The position numbers and the translations under genes were made by a program. From Diphasiastrum complanatum (lineage: Eukaryota; Streptophyta; Lycopodiopsida; Lycopodiales; Lycopodiaceae), in NCBI GenBank assembly GCA_029204225.1, contig CM055100.1, positions 23,691,106 through 23,755,105 of the forward strand: a stretch of DNA of 64,000 nucleotides, written 5' to 3'. The notes under the pieces were generated by a model. That model made no database searches. It saw only the letters and a program-made list of their open reading frames with translations, and was not told the origin of the DNA. Shown here one piece after another: positions 1 through 13,974 of the stretch; within the stretch, counting starts at the first letter, position 1, and the number at the start of each line of letters is the position of its first letter.

Positions 1-266
1 TGTCAAAAGGTTGTTGGAGTAGTGATTCTCCGTAAGCTGGCTATTGGGGTATGGCTTGTGCTTGAAAATATCTTCAAACTTTATGTCTTAATAGTTCAAA
101 AGAGTTTGAATTTCAGAAGCTTATGCCTTGAGTGTTTTAGTTGATAGAAAGAGATATCCTCTATCAATAGGCCTCATACGCTGGTGATCGTTCTGCTTCA
201 CGAATCTGATTTTATTGGAACTATTCTGGATTCTGAACAAGCTATTTTGAGCTTTTTGTGTTGCAG
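1..266 (+). other. Intron of the RAD21-like gene (partial)
   Basis: AT-rich sequence ending in TTTGTGTTGCAG, a good acceptor just before the first visible exon. No coding signal is seen. The start of the intron and the upstream exons lie outside the window. Confidence 0.7.
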
Positions 267-3200
267 TGTTCTCCCTCCAATGGCTGTAGATATGGAGCTG
301 GATGAAAATCCTGATGGCAAGCTGGAAGTTGCTTTTCCTGATTGGATGGATCAAGATGAGCATCACGTTGCTTCCTTGACTCCTAGGGCTATCGATCAAA
401 CAGTTACTCATGTATCTACCAGTGCAAATTTGGAACAGGAGCAGCTTAATGTTTCTGAAGCTGAGAAACTTGAAGCAGTGGGGCAGGCTTTAGTGGTTGA
501 GAAAGATATATCAGCAGATGATATTCCTGAGGTTGAGAAACTAAGGTCAGCAGTGGAACCAACTGTTGATGAGCCAGATGGGTCTGCACTTTTACACGAA
601 CCTTGGATTGGTGACAAATCTTTAAAACCCACAGGCATAAATAATGGCGCTCTTTTGATGGAGGATGTTGAAATTCCAGAACATAATAAAGAACAAGCAC
701 ATGAAGAATCTTATGTGTTTAAAGATGGTTCCTTAAGCCCTTTTTCGGGAGTTGCAGCACCACCTACATCTGATGTGATTGCTGTTCCTGATGATGATGA
801 TGTTTTGGCGTCAATTTTAGGTCTGTTCTCAATTCTCCATCATTGTTTCAGATGTCGAGTTTTTATTAAGTTTGTTCTATAGCTTGCAAGAGATGCTACA
901 TCTTATTAGGTCCATTTTCACAGCTGTATGTAAACAAGAACAGTAGTCAGGTTAAATCTGGTGTAGTTTTAATGGTCAGAGGGAGGGGGAAAGATTTGAC
1001 TCTGTATTCCTTGACAGGAGGTACTCCTTTCATAAAGGTGGCGGCCACTCCGATTGAGACACCATTGCCAAGTCGTGAGTCAGGGAACAAGAGAAAGAGG
1101 AAGCAACATTTTGACACACAAACAGTGATACCAAGCGAGTATGTTGCATGCTCAAAAGTTGGAATTTTGAAAATTTGTTTTTGCAGCTTTGAGGTATGTG
1201 TGGTATATCAGATAAACATTGAGCTCCTGGCTCTGCTTGACCTAAATAAACATCAGATTTCTTGGAAATACTTGTATAAGAAAAGTTGCTATTTTACTCT
1301 TTACAGGACTATGAAACGACAAAATGAAGATACAGATGATCTACGGCGTGTTCGTAGAAAGGCTTCTTCCATTCTTTTTGAGAAATGGAAGGCAGAAAAG
1401 GAGTATCACATCAAAGAGATTTTTGCAAAGGCATCCGTTTTTGGTGAGGAGCAAACGTTGCATGTGTCAGTCTCAGTTGATTCAACACTCAATGGCATGG
1501 TTTTTTTTTGGCTTTGTTCGATTGACCACCTTCAATTAATATTATCACTTTTGGTGAGTCAATTGTTACTCCTGATACTGGAGAGGCTTCTCAATTTTTT
1601 CTACTTATATAGCCTTTGTTTGTGGCACCCTTCCCCTTGTAACTTTTGATTGTTGTTTTGGGGATTGTTTGGCTTCAAGCTCTGTTTGTTCTGAACCTTC
1701 TAGTCTCTAGTTTTTTCTATGTTGGCTTCTGCCTCTGCAGAACAATAGTAACATGCTTGCAGAATGCTAATATTTTTAGTCAGTGTTGGTTGTGGACTTT
1801 ATGGATTTCCTCTCGGTTTCAGGGTTGGAGACTTTTTAGACTGCATCCGTTAAAGGTTATTCTGTTGTGTGATTATTTTTTGCGATATTTTTATCTATCC
1901 TTTTTTGTTGAGGAAATTCTGTTTTTTGATATTTTTCCGATTAGATGCCTGACACATCAGTCAATTGATATTCTTTACATAAAAAAAATTTCTGTCTTGT
2001 TGTTTTGAGTGGAAACTAGGAGCCTGATCAGGTAGTTTTGCTATCTCATCCAGCTGTTTTGCGCTTTGGATATTTTTGGGTTTTATTCATTGGAAGGTTT
2101 GAACTCTTCTTCACTAGCTGAAAATTCTTTGGAAGGTTCACCAATCAAGATATAAGCTAGATTGCTTGATCGATTAGCTGGTTGTGATTGTTGACTTTGT
2201 TGATTTTCAGGTTTATCTCCTGAATTGCTTGAGCTGTACAACCATGTAACCCCTCTCAAGGAAGCAGATTACTTTTCAGCAGCTGACGTTCCTCTTTCTT
2301 CTCCAAACAGTGAGCCGTGCACGCCTCAAGCAGGTGTAGATGCGACCGGCATAGTTGACCATTCTGCTGAAATTGCAGATGTCAATAAGATCTGTGGGCA
2401 GAATAATGTTCCAGGTGGTTTATTTTTGTTTTAAATCTTATGCTTTGTTTATCTGATCAGTGATTCAAGCTTGGATTTTTATATTGCTTACATGTAATTC
2501 TTTGTGCTATTAATTTCAATCCTAGTTGATCATTCTATCTGTGGTGATTCTGTGTAGTCTAGGGACACTTCAGTCTGACGGTTTTGAAATGCTAGTTGCA
2601 GAAGCAAGAAGCGGTTTACAACCAGACGTGAATGAAATGGAGCCAGAGTGCTATCCAACAGTCACAATGGATATGGACGTCGAGTTGAATCAGAAAGAAA
2701 TGCATGAAATAAATTTGGAACTAACGACCCATGACTTGCAACAAGCTGACAGTACCGAGTTCGCAGTTTCTGTAGGCAGTGGAGAAGTCACTGTGGCTCA
2801 TCATGCACAGGAATCGGATGGTCAGTTGGATGCTGACATAGCAACTGCAGAAACAATGTTGCCGACAATCGCAGGACAAGGAGAGCAATTGACCAAGGAA
2901 GCACAAACTATTGAAATTCTGCAAAACATGGATTCTAGGGAAGACATTGGAGCTGCAGCAGTGATGTTGCCGTCCGAAGAATCAAGTGAGCCAGTAAGTA
3001 TAGTAAGATTGGTGTTTAATGTACATTAAGATTCCCCAAGTACTAGATGTTCTATGCAACATATTTGGCATTTTGATTTAACTCGTGCTCTTTTGAGGCA
3101 ACATATTGCAGTCATCTACTTTGGGAGACAGTTTTGATGTATTGAGTGATATAGAATAGTACTCATTTAGTGTGCAAATCTCTAAGCAGAAAATCAATTA

Positions 3201-4283
3201 GACTAAGTGTGGCCTCAACATCCTTATATCATGTGGTTGCTTTGTGTACAATTTGTGCAGGGTCTAAATCTCCTTGCTGATTCAACTCTAGGTATTTATC
3301 GTTGATAATTTATTTCAGCTTTTAGATACATCTTCAAAGCTTTTGTCTTTTTTTGCAAAGTCTTAACTGTACTTTATCTTGCACTTTGTGGTGTACACAA
3401 CATTCTTCGCCAATATTTAGCAGTCAGTGTGTCAGTTGCCTACACAATCTTATAAGCGCAACTTTCTGGGGACCAAGTTGAATGAATGCTTCTATATATG
3501 TTAACATTTTGATGATCTTTTTTGCAGAAGATGATGCATCATCAGATGATATGTATGGGTCAGAGGGTTCTAGAAACTTGAAGTCAAACATCATGGGCCA
3601 AGATTATGACAGATGGTCAGGGCGAACCAGGTCTTTAGTTGTTGCCTCGATTCTCATTGTGCAGCAGTTGCTAGTTACAGATCAATTTGGACTTCTAGCA
3701 TCATAATTCAAAAGTGTGCTTTTCTCATGTGCATAGATGTTTTCACAAAGCTGAGGGCCAATTGTCTGAGAGCATTTTTCTTGCAGAGCGGTTGCTCAGT
3801 TTTTGCAAGAAGCTTTTAAAGCAAGAAAAGGGGGTGTCAGAAGGTCAATGGAGCAGCAATCCAACACTCTCTCACTGGACAAAGTGCTTAATAAGAAAAC
3901 AAAAAAGCAAGCTGCAAGAATGTTTTTTGAGACTTTGGTAACCCTTTGTTCTTAAAAGAATTTCCTTTCCTGACCAGAATTGTGTATGTGGGATCTGACT
4001 AACATTTGCTATTGCCAAATTAAATCCGCACTTATCTTTTGTTATGTGGGGTGCTATCCTAGACTTTATTTTCAATTTGTGGCTGAACCGAACCATATCG
4101 GTTAACTTGTTCTGGTCATTGTTGATGTGAAATGCGCGATGGTGCCTTGTGGAACGTGTCGAGCTCATAAGTGATATTTTTCAGGTGTTGAAGTCTCAGG
4201 ATTACATCGAAGTTGAGCAGGATGATGCCTATGGTGACATGATTCTCAGTGCTCGGCCAAAACTTTTGAAAGCAACTTTTTGA
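267..4283 (+). CDS. RAD21: RAD21/SCC1-type cohesin kleisin, 3' part (nine exons)
   Basis: Alpha-kleisin of the cohesin ring, which bridges the SMC1/SMC3 heads in the nucleus and is cut by separase. Only the middle and C-terminus are here; the N-terminal SMC3-binding domain lies upstream. I place exons at 267-820, 1018-1138, 1307-1443, 2211-2414, 2563-2993, 3261-3291, 3528-3630, 3787-3937 and 4185-4283. All have GT-AG borders and compatible phases, giving about 609 residues. Family signs: an acidic stretch ending DDDDVLASILGG, a basic block with DDLRRVRRKA, then SPELLELYNH. The winged-helix C-terminus starts RAVAQFLQEAF and contains KKQAARMFFETL and YIEVEQDDAYGD, ending KLLKATF. Plant SYN2/SYN4-type RAD21 proteins carry the VASILG and RRVRRKA blocks, so this subclass is likely, but the exact paralogue is inferred. 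One exon is only 31 bases. No frameshift is needed, so the gene looks functional. Confidence 0.93.
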
Positions 4284-4620
4284 AGAATGGCTTGACAATT
4301 GTACAGTCCTGTTGTTGTGTGTATGATAATCTGTTTTGCTCCTCTGAGGAAGATGGTGGTTAGATATTGGTTGTACATTTTGTGTAAGTCAGAAATCAAT
4401 GGGCACCAATTTTTGGAGAATAAGTTAATCTAAAAATCAGATGAAGATTTGTATTCAAAGTAGTTGTTGCAGAAGTTTGGGGTTGTCAGATATGAAAAGC
4501 CTTGTGTATTGTATTTCTGAACTTTTGTAATTCTCTTTGCCAGCTTCAGCTTTTTATGAAGTCAATTTTTGAAGCAAATACTGGGTTGTTGCTGAATGCA
4601 GTTTTTATTGCGAATATCTT
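4284..4620 (+). other. Probable 3' UTR of the RAD21-like gene
   Basis: T-rich sequence directly after the TGA at 4281-4283, with no ORF or repeat. The end is a guess; no firm polyadenylation signal was fixed. Confidence 0.4.
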
Positions 4621-5343
4621 GATGGAATCTATCAAAGGTCCTATGAGACGAGCCTTACTGCAACCAACCTTTCTTATTTAACTAAGGCAATTTGAGGACT
4701 TTACAAAAATATATAAATACCTGTTGTTACTGATCACTTGTAAGAGTTCACAAGCGAGGGTAATTTACCTCGAGCCATTGTTGCATTCACTAAATTTGAC
4801 AATAGCAAACATAAGTTGGATTTAATGGAATAATTATCGATTTTTCAAGCATGAGATGAGCATTTGAGTCTCAAGGAGATGTCTGAAACTTACATATTTT
4901 TTGAAATGTAACAGTATTAAATCCCCTTGTTAAAAGAGCTCTTTTGGGTGATGCTTGAGTTGATCCCTAGTGGCAATCTTATTGTTTGATAGTTGTCCTT
5001 ATGAAAATCAATGACCTTTTAATGCATGGTACCATCACTCCAATTTTCAAAGGGTAGACTTGAGAACCTGATTCTGTAGGTAGATGGAGACTCATACAAA
5101 TCAAACACAAGCAAGAGAAGAATTCTACACCTCCACAACTGCCTCATGATGAATGTCATAGAAGATTGCTTATGTTTGTTTATCTTTGCCATAACACTAT
5201 CAACCATTCTAGGAAACTCTTTGGCATGAATTTGCAATTAACAATGTATTTTATAGAAGCGGTCAACTAAAAATATGTAAACATGGGGACACTCTGTAAA
5301 TACTTTGGGCTGTAGGGCTTGTGGAAGGGGCACATTGTAACAA

Positions 5344-5412
<69 letters not shown>

Positions 5413-6529
5413 GCCAATTTTTGAATCATTAACAATGTCATGAGCAAGGGTGCTTGGCATAAAGATTGTTTATAACTTGAAAAAATAGGATGAAAAAATA
5501 GATTTTGGTTTGGCATTCTAATGCTTATAGAAAATAAAAATATTTTGGGCTAAATTGTGGAAAAAGCAAACACCAATTTAGGCCATTCATGGCACTTGAT
5601 ATGGCGGTCTCTTGTTTGTTCGAATTTGTCACACATGTGGCTCATTTGGTGAGCTTGGCAACCAAAGTGTCTTTGGTTCTTACTCATGCTTTATGCAATC
5701 TTGATTACGTTGTAAGTTTGATTTTTATATTGCTTCAATACGTGACGGATCTTGTTGCTTAGAACTTTCACATAAATCACATAACTATGGGAGTAGGGGC
5801 CAAGATGAGCTCTCATTTCTGAGCTTTGACATCCTTTAACAATGTGCAGTCAACACATATATGCCAAGGCCGAGTAGTGGGAAAAGTTGCGCATAAGACA
5901 AGCTAGTTGGCCCTGGCGTGGGTAGGGGCTTATTGTTTTCATGTTTGGTTTTAACCTGTGCGATCTTTTTTTCTTTTCTTTTCTTTTTAATATTTTTTAT
6001 ATTTTTTGAGGGGCCTTACGATTATTGTGACGTCGACACGTACTAGTGTTCTTAGTTTATAAAAACATTGTATTTTGAAGTTTTTCAAGCCTTCTCGCTG
6101 TCGCAAATCAGTTTGGACGAAGACAATTTGAAGTTCTGTTATTTCTCTAACACATTCCTTGCTTTTTTGGAGCTTCTCACTGGCCTGCATGCAGGCGCGG
6201 GTGTGGATGTCTGGGTGCCACCTACGTCATCTGATCTACGCGATCTGATCTGATGGCACACAAACCATTCCAAACTATTTCAATCGTAGTCTCCTCCAGG
6301 AATCGTACGTGATTTACATCTTGTGATTTATAGAGAAGCGATTTTGAAAAGAGAGAGTGAATATCAGACTGATAGAAACTGAAAGCGCGTAGTTTTGAAA
6401 GGAAAAACTAGGTATCAGATTCGTAGAAACAAACGGAAAGCAATATAGCACGTGGTTCTAAAGTTTGCCAAGTTCAAATTTCTGTTAAGATGCTCATAAT
6501 TTTGCATACGGTTTGTGGTGGTATAGAGG
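4621..6529. other. Intergenic region without a supported gene
   Basis: AT-rich sequence between the RAD21-like gene and a non-coding LTR element. Apart from the CT microsatellite at 5347-5409, I see only short random ORFs with no recognisable protein. Confidence 0.5.
5347..5409. repeat. (CT)n microsatellite, about 31 units
   Basis: An uninterrupted CT dinucleotide run of 63 bases. Apparent arginine/glutamate-repeat ORFs on the opposite strand are artefacts of this run. Confidence 0.98.
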
Positions 6530-7006
6530 TAATATACCCCAAAAGGATTGCCCCTAAGATGAGGATAGGAGAACACCATAGAAGAGACTATGGAGCCAAA
6601 CTACCCAACCAATCCTAGATCAAACCTGGATCTAGCCCCCAAGCCATGCCATGTGAAGCAAGAGGAGAAGAGAGAGCCTGGTAACCTAAACCCAATATGT
6701 CGACGGGAGAATCCCTACCTCATTATATAGAGAGTAGAGTCCTGTGCATGAAACCATGCAACCCCATGCTAGTCAACTATAAATAGGTCTCATCTCTTTA
6801 TGTTGTCCTCCTGCCTATATCTGTCGCACAGACATGCAATGCTCCAAATGTCTCAATTAGAGTGTTTGGGTCCTCTCAAGGTAATTAGTCACAAACAGGC
6901 CTTGACATGGAATTAAATCTCGGCGTGACCAATAATCTCAAGTACTGGAGGGCCGATCTACCATATTAGGACTATTCCAGGTCCTTAACCGAATATGGCC
7001 ATAACA
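6530..7006 (-). repeat. 3' LTR of the non-coding element
   Basis: Matches 13976-14332 over its first 355 bases with roughly 14 differences. On the minus strand it begins TGTTATGG after a purine tract. Possible TATA motifs lie at CTATAAATAG (plus) and TATATAA (minus). Confidence 0.7.
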
Positions 7007-8457
7007 TTCTTCCTCCTTAAACTGCTTCTATCCTTAGAAGCTCCTCAAAACAGGAAAGAATTACAGAAACAGTTCCTTTAACTTTCAATATTAATTTATC
7101 CTTAATCAAACTTACTTATCAAACAATTACTCAGAGAAAAACTGTTTCTAATCGTTAATCTCTGCTCTGGAGTACAAACTCTGGTTTGAAAAGTACACTA
7201 AGCAATAAATTTCTCAACTAGGTTACACTCACGACAAGTTAGTAACATCACCTTCATGTAAAACACTTACATGAACCACTGAGTGAAATATTTCCTAACT
7301 TAGGAGATTAAAATCAAAGAAATTATAGTCTAAAATTATCCACAAACTCTGGCAGATGTTAAATGATCATGTTTCTAGCACCAAATACAAGAAAATAGCA
7401 TTCATTCATCTTAATAGACTTGTCTGCCTCCTATGATAACTAGAGATCCAATCAAACGAAAAACTGTACTCAAGCATCTACAGACCATAAACTATAGTAG
7501 AATAACATCCACTAGATAAATAAGATAAAGTCTATGAGATCCTTAGGTTCTCAATTAAAATACTGGAGTAGAGAGATTCAAAACATTGATCTGAATTCTT
7601 ACTCAATTAATAGTCCAAGACTTAATCGTCACACTTAAGAATCATCACAATTCCGAATAATCCTCTGACAATAGTTAAATATCTATTAATGATCCGTCAA
7701 TCATAAATATTTAGATTCGTATGATTCGTCAATCATAATTTTTTGAAATCCAAAATTATACTTAATCATTTACAAGATACTGGAGTATATGTCCAACATA
7801 ACTCACAAAAAGTAAGAATCATTCCAAAATCTTTCCACTAAGAAAATACTGGATTTAGGAATATTCTTCAAACATGATTTTTCTGAAGTGCAAGATTCAA
7901 GTTCTATAACAATTGGTAATTAAAGACTGAATGCATACCAAAATGACGATCATCTTCAACTACAAAAACTTTAGATTACAATCCAGAATCACATCTAGAT
8001 ACCCAAAGTCCTATTGAATATCAATTCAGTTATTATTTTTGGATCCATTATGATTTGTTATCCAATTGAGCTCTCTGGGATACAATGACTAATGAGCTGA
8101 GTCCCTTCCTTGACTAATGAATACTCTATCCCAAGAATACTGTATATCCACATAATTTTAACTGATGAACCCAAATGATTCACTAATCATGTGTCTTACA
8201 AGCAATATAAATCAAAACCATTAGTTTCTGGTGAATCCACATCACACTGATCGTTTTACCAATTAAGTTCACTCTGGAGTAATCAACTACTCAAGTTAAT
8301 GGCCAATGATTCAGAAATCTCAAATGTCTAGGTGAAGAATTCAATTATACTAGTATGACACCACATTTACATCCTTACCCAAATCATTTATAAGTTAATC
8401 CATAAATCTTCTATACAAAGATTTGTTAACTCTGCAAGTATCTGTCAAACAATACTT

Positions 8458-8908
8458 GATCATATGTCTATGTTCACCGACTAGGTTAAGTGCACCAAAT
8501 AACCCTAGTAACCAGGAATACACAGTAGATTCATACAAGATTAATCGTGCACATATGTGAATATTCTCACTATGACCCAGTACATAAACACACACTTATC
8601 TGGCAGATTTCTCCAGAACCCACATATGTTACTCACATATCTCATTGAGATCTTGTAACTCAGCTACAAAAGATTTTCTATTTCTCCTGAGTAAATAACA
8701 TATCCGGAAAATCTCTGAGACGAATAACATTCACTCTCAATAGTTTTACAACCCCACTTACCTCTAATTATCTAATTTCTCCCACTAAATCAACCCCTCT
8801 TTGATCCTAGTACTTAAACTAAGATTAGGTTGACCCAATATAGAACTCTCAGACTTAAATTCTGATCAAACTTACTTCTATTCCAATAAAAATGGAATTA
8901 GTAACCTT
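8458..8908. repeat. Internal direct duplication, copy 1
   Basis: Starts GATCATATGTCTATGTTCA and matches 9972-10407 at over 90% identity with small indels, about 1.5 kb away and inside the same element. No coding sense. Confidence 0.9.
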
Positions 8909-9971
8909 TGACCTTTTACTGTACTACTTATAGATAATGATTCAAATATCCAACCTGTTCTAGTTCCAGATTTTGTAGATAATGATTATCGTTTTGTAGT
9001 ATAGATGATTATCGTTCCCACGGGGAGCATCATAAAGAGGTATTCTATCATTATTGGTGAGATAAAAAAATTTATCTTTGAAGTCCAGTGAAATGGAAAT
9101 GTAAAGCTAGTTTGATGACATTTCTGGGTAGGCGGCCAGTACCGCCATTGAGAATGGTACAAACAAACACCAAGAAGGATATTCAGATAGTTCAACCAAG
9201 AAATCTAGATTCCAGAGAAGAGTAAGAACTCAGAATGATTAGACATCCCCACAGTATTAAGATCACATGCTTCACCGTTTAGATCTGAACTTAGCCAAAA
9301 CAAGAATGCCACAAGGCCAAACGATTGCTGCAAGCAATGCTTGTAATGGACTATGTCGACTCTCAACAGTCTTCATAAACTTGCTACTCACTTATTCTGA
9401 TAAAGTAGTTCCAAACACAAAATAGTTCAATTAATTATTGGGTTCTGTTCTAATTATAAATCCATGCATAGCATAGAATCCATTATTCTGAAGAATCACC
9501 ATGAATTTTCTAGGATCAGTCAGAATAGACAATGAAAACAAGGGTGTGATTCATTCCACAAGAATCTGAAATGCAGTATAACGTTCTTGAGAAACCGAAA
9601 GTGTCTATCACCCGCTCCTTCAAATTTCTGTGAAAATACAAACTACATATACAAGGTTGGCATATCACTGCATTAATTCAAGCTGATGAAGACAGTAGAC
9701 AATATTTTATTCTACCATAATAGCTCAAACATAAGAAAAAATAACAAGCACTCCTGCTTTCTACCATGCAGAACAATGAATGAATTAGATGAAAATGGAC
9801 ATGGGCTCTGCTATATATGTGTTTTGGAAAACAGGCAGAATGCCCGTAAGATCTGAAACATCGTATTTGGTGAGATATCCAATGGTTTGTTAGTTACGTA
9901 GAGAGAGTCCCATGTGAAACGCTGCCTCTGCCACCTAGAAATAAGCATGTTATTCTGGAGTCTAATGGTGG

Positions 9972-10407
9972 GATCATATGTCTATGTTCATTGACTAGGT
10001 TAAGTGCACCAAATAACCCTAGTAACCAGGAATACATAGTAGATTCATACAAGATTAATCGTGCACATATGTGAATAATCTCACTATGATCCAGTACATA
10101 AACAGATTTCTCCAAAACCCACATATGTTACTCACATATCTCACTGAGATCTTGTAACTCAGCTACAAAAGATTTTCTATTTCTCCTGAGTAAATAACAT
10201 ATCTGAAAAATCTCTGAGACGAATAACATTCACTCTCAACAGTTTTCCAACCCCACTTACCTCTAATTACCTAATTTCTCCCACTAAATCAACCTCTCTC
10301 TGATCCTAGTACTTAAACTAAGATTAGGTTGACCCAATATAGAACTCTCAGACTTAAATTCTGATCAAACTTACTTCTATTCCGATAAAAATGGAATTAG
10401 TAACCTT
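9972..10407. repeat. Internal direct duplication, copy 2
   Basis: Second copy of the repeat at 8458-8908. It lacks a short stretch after CAGTACATAAACA that copy 1 has, so the copies differ by a deletion as well as substitutions. Confidence 0.9.
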
Positions 10408-12499
10408 AAAGATGATATATGAAAATATCTAAATCCAAGAAAAGTCAGTAATAAGTGCTTCCACTAAAGGATTCACTCTATTACAACCATGACTTTTCCT
10501 TCAAATATTTTCAAGCCGAGTGATAGTACAATCATTCCATTGAAACCTATTTATGCAACAAAGATATGTTCAAGGTTTAAGAAATTGAAACACTTTAACC
10601 TTAGAATTTATCCGAATTCCAAGTCTATTCATGCAAGTAGTAATTTATATGTCATAACAGTCTTTCAAGAGAATAACAGTCTGGTGTCTTATATTTGAGA
10701 AATTACATTAGAAGTAAAGGATTAATTAAGAAAGCGAGAAATAGATTTGAGGGCCTCTGATTTTGTAAATAATGAGATACCACATTGGGATCTAGATTAA
10801 ACCTGAAAATTTCCCAAAATACCCCATATTTGATCAAATAGTTTTATTTTTCCCATATCGCGACTAGGTACTAAAACACACCATTGATCATCAGATCTTT
10901 ACAGTCCTAGAATTCCCTTTCCAAAATTACTGATGTCCCATACCATCAGCTTTTCCTTCCATAAACCCTTAACTGCCTTATCTGATATTCTAGAGATCCA
11001 TTGATCATCTAGATGTCCTATAATCACTATAGGATATTATCTCTTGTTCCCAAATACTGGAAAATCCATTTATTTGGATGGCTGGCATGCCTATCAGATG
11101 GATACCACAAATCCACACCTGATTCTGTGATTTAGACAGAAGAATTAACATGGTTCAATATTACATTTTGATCCTTTCTGGTTAATGATAAGCTTTGAAT
11201 CCCCCTGGATCCAAGAGCATCAACTCTAGGGACAAGCTTCTATCAACTAACATATCCAATGTAATCCATGTATCAGATTCTACTTCTAACATCACAATTG
11301 ACATCCAAAACTGCGGATAACTCAATGGTTACAGAGATATAAGTTATGAATTCTACTAAATGAATCCTAACTAGGAAATTAATATCCAGTATTAAGCAAT
11401 AATTTACTGGGATTACTAAAATCCTAATTGCAAAATACATTTCTCGATTACACTTACTACCACTAATGTCCACTCTTCTTCTCTTCTTAGAATTTTCAGT
11501 TCCCTGAAAATCTTTTTCAGCTAAGGTACTGAGAAGACGTAACGACATTAGTAAATGTTTTAAAATTAATTATTGTAGGAAAAAAAATCTGAAACAATTT
11601 CATTTCTATCCTCTACCTGGACTGAATGACTGATATACAAAAATCAACTACTAGTAAAAAAACACTACTAGTTTGATCTTTTGAATATAATTCACCATAA
11701 GATTTAACTAGAAATGAAATCAGTTTTTTTTTTTAATTCCTACAATTTTTCCAATAAAATTGGACCATTTCCTTTTTTATTGACCGGTCTGGCATTCCTC
11801 CATCAATATTGACAAAAACTAACCAAACTCAGAATATAAAATTTCATGAATGAAAATCCTACCAATAAGATTTCAAAAACTCTTAAACTGTATCCAAACA
11901 AGATTCCATTTATCGAATAAATAATTTTGTCATCATTCATTTTATTTGGCCATTTCATATTTTTTGATGGTTTTAAATTCAATTTTGACGAGTATCTTGC
12001 ACAAACGTTAACTTGATCCATTTCCGATCAATATCGATTAGAAATATTCCAAACAAGTAACAGATTTCAAACTTTAACCCAAGTTCGAAATTCAATAGAA
12101 AAGAAAAAATTCAATTTTAACTTTCAATCTGGAAAGAACTTTGCTTCCAAAGTTTAGTTACCACCAAACACAGTTCCAGAAAAATTAAATTTTCTTTGAC
12201 CGGGTACCGTTTTCGAAAAGTAGCTCATGAGGAACGAATAACTTGTCGTCATCCTAAATCTATGAATCAAATCCATAGAAGAACTGTTAGGATAGCAAAA
12301 AAAATCTCCCTACACCATTTTCTTGGCCATGCAACGCAAAATCAACAATTCTATGATTCACTGCTGGTTTAGGCAGATTATTACAAAAATCTCCTTTCGA
12401 ACCCATTACTGCATGACAATAGACAAAATGGAGCTTCTCAAGAACCATAGAACTAAAAAATCACATGCAAGGCCAAACTTGACTTATTAAGTTTTTTTT

Positions 12500-12890
12500 G
12501 ACATTAACCCTAAGGGTTTCACCACTATGCATCTGGGCCGCCACCGATTCATTCACAAAGTGTCAGCCGCATCCTCCATCGATAGAGAGAGAGCGTTTCC
12601 ATAGCTGGATCGCGAGGAGACAAGAACAGGAACAGTGTCAGTTCTCTTCCACAGCTCACATCGAACTCCACTCATTCATTCTGCCAAGGAGAAGCGCAAC
12701 AACCCCTTCTTCACCAACGTTTTTCACAAGACAAGCCTGTGGTGGATTCCACGGACAGCCACCTCTCTTCAAGTTCGAGCTCAACATCACGCTGATACAG
12801 CGCTAAGCAGAGGCTTCAAAGATGCTTCCGACATTTACCCCTCAGCTGCGCCTTTACCTCTCATTCCAGATCGCAGTTATTGGTAAAACG
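12500..12890. other. GC-richer island inside the non-coding element
   Basis: Markedly richer in G+C than the surrounding AT-rich sequence, with an AACCCTAAGGGTTT stretch like a plant 5' leader. It lies in the 5' half of the minus-strand element. ORFs up to about 100 codons cross it, but none resembles a known protein and none shows convincing splice structure. It could be a captured host fragment. Confidence 0.3.
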
Positions 12891-13962
12891 GACATATCTC
12901 ACATCTTTCCTCCCTTTTGAACTGTTTCAAACTCAAAGAGAAGGGTGATAGAATTTCACTTTTGTCATGCAAAAACGTATAGATGAAGAAGAGCTCAATC
13001 CTCATTGGTTTCCTTACTTTGTTCTCACGTCTTCCAGATGGAAATACACAAAATGGAAAGCAAGAGCGATTTGGAACTGCTAACAGGGTTATCTCCCTGC
13101 CCTCAGCAAGTAAAAGAAAACATTACTTCCAGTCCAATAGCAATTGAGGCAGGATTTACTGTCCATCCTCATTATTGCTACCTCTGTGAACTGAAGAATA
13201 GAATGATCTGGAGTTTAACATCTCTTCCTTTCTTACGATGGAAAAAACCATAGCCAACAGATCACGGGTTGACACCAGTCACAGCTACAACTCCCTTATT
13301 ACTACACCCGGATCTGGATGCTCCCTATTCCAATCATTCACAAACAAAACTACTTCCCATAACTTAAAAAGTTCAACCATCCAGAAAGTAGAACTGTCAA
13401 CGATTTTTCAGGGAACAGAAAATCATAGAGATGAGGTTTAGCAAGCCTTTGCTTAAACAACATACCATTTAAAGAGTTGTATAACAGCAGTTCCCATCAA
13501 TAATCCTTGGCATACAACACTGAAGGATTAATTTCCTCATCATGCAAATAGAAGAACCATGGTTACTAGTTTCTAACAGTTTGTTTTACAGGATAAATTG
13601 AACACACACAATCTATCAACAAACATAACTAGTTCTGCTTGTTATTAATCTTTAATGACATGGGAAACAAGCAACTGGATTCATTACACAAATCATACTA
13701 CATCAATCTAAATCCTCTCAAGGTTCTACAAAAAAAATCAGAAGTGAATCACTCCAATTAGAGGCAATATTAACAAAAAGATAACCCGATGGAAGTGCAC
13801 TTTACCACTCCTCTTGCCAACATGCTTCAAACCAGAATAAGAGGATCCAAAACTCGATTTTCTCCTTGAGAGTTCCGCACACCAATTTGGGACATTATTC
13901 CATGTGCTTCCAATCCAATGCAGAGCTTGCTTCCAACCTATCCAAGACCGCATCTTAGCCTG

Positions 13963-13974
13963 GCTCTGATACCA
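13963..13974 (-). other. Primer binding site (initiator tRNA-Met) of the non-coding element
   Basis: Minus strand reads TGGTATCAGAGC, complementary to the 3' end of plant initiator tRNA-Met, directly beside the 5' LTR. Confidence 0.85.

Noticed and set aside
5238-5516. Minus-strand ORFs rich in Arg-Glu repeats (also at 40510-40781 and 61416-61775)
   Set aside because: They are translations of CT/GA dinucleotide runs and have no independent coding evidence.
12498-12886. 102- and 83-codon overlapping plus-strand ORFs in a GC-rich patch
   Set aside because: They lie in a non-coding retroelement read on the other strand, with no homology I can recognise; openness follows from higher G+C.
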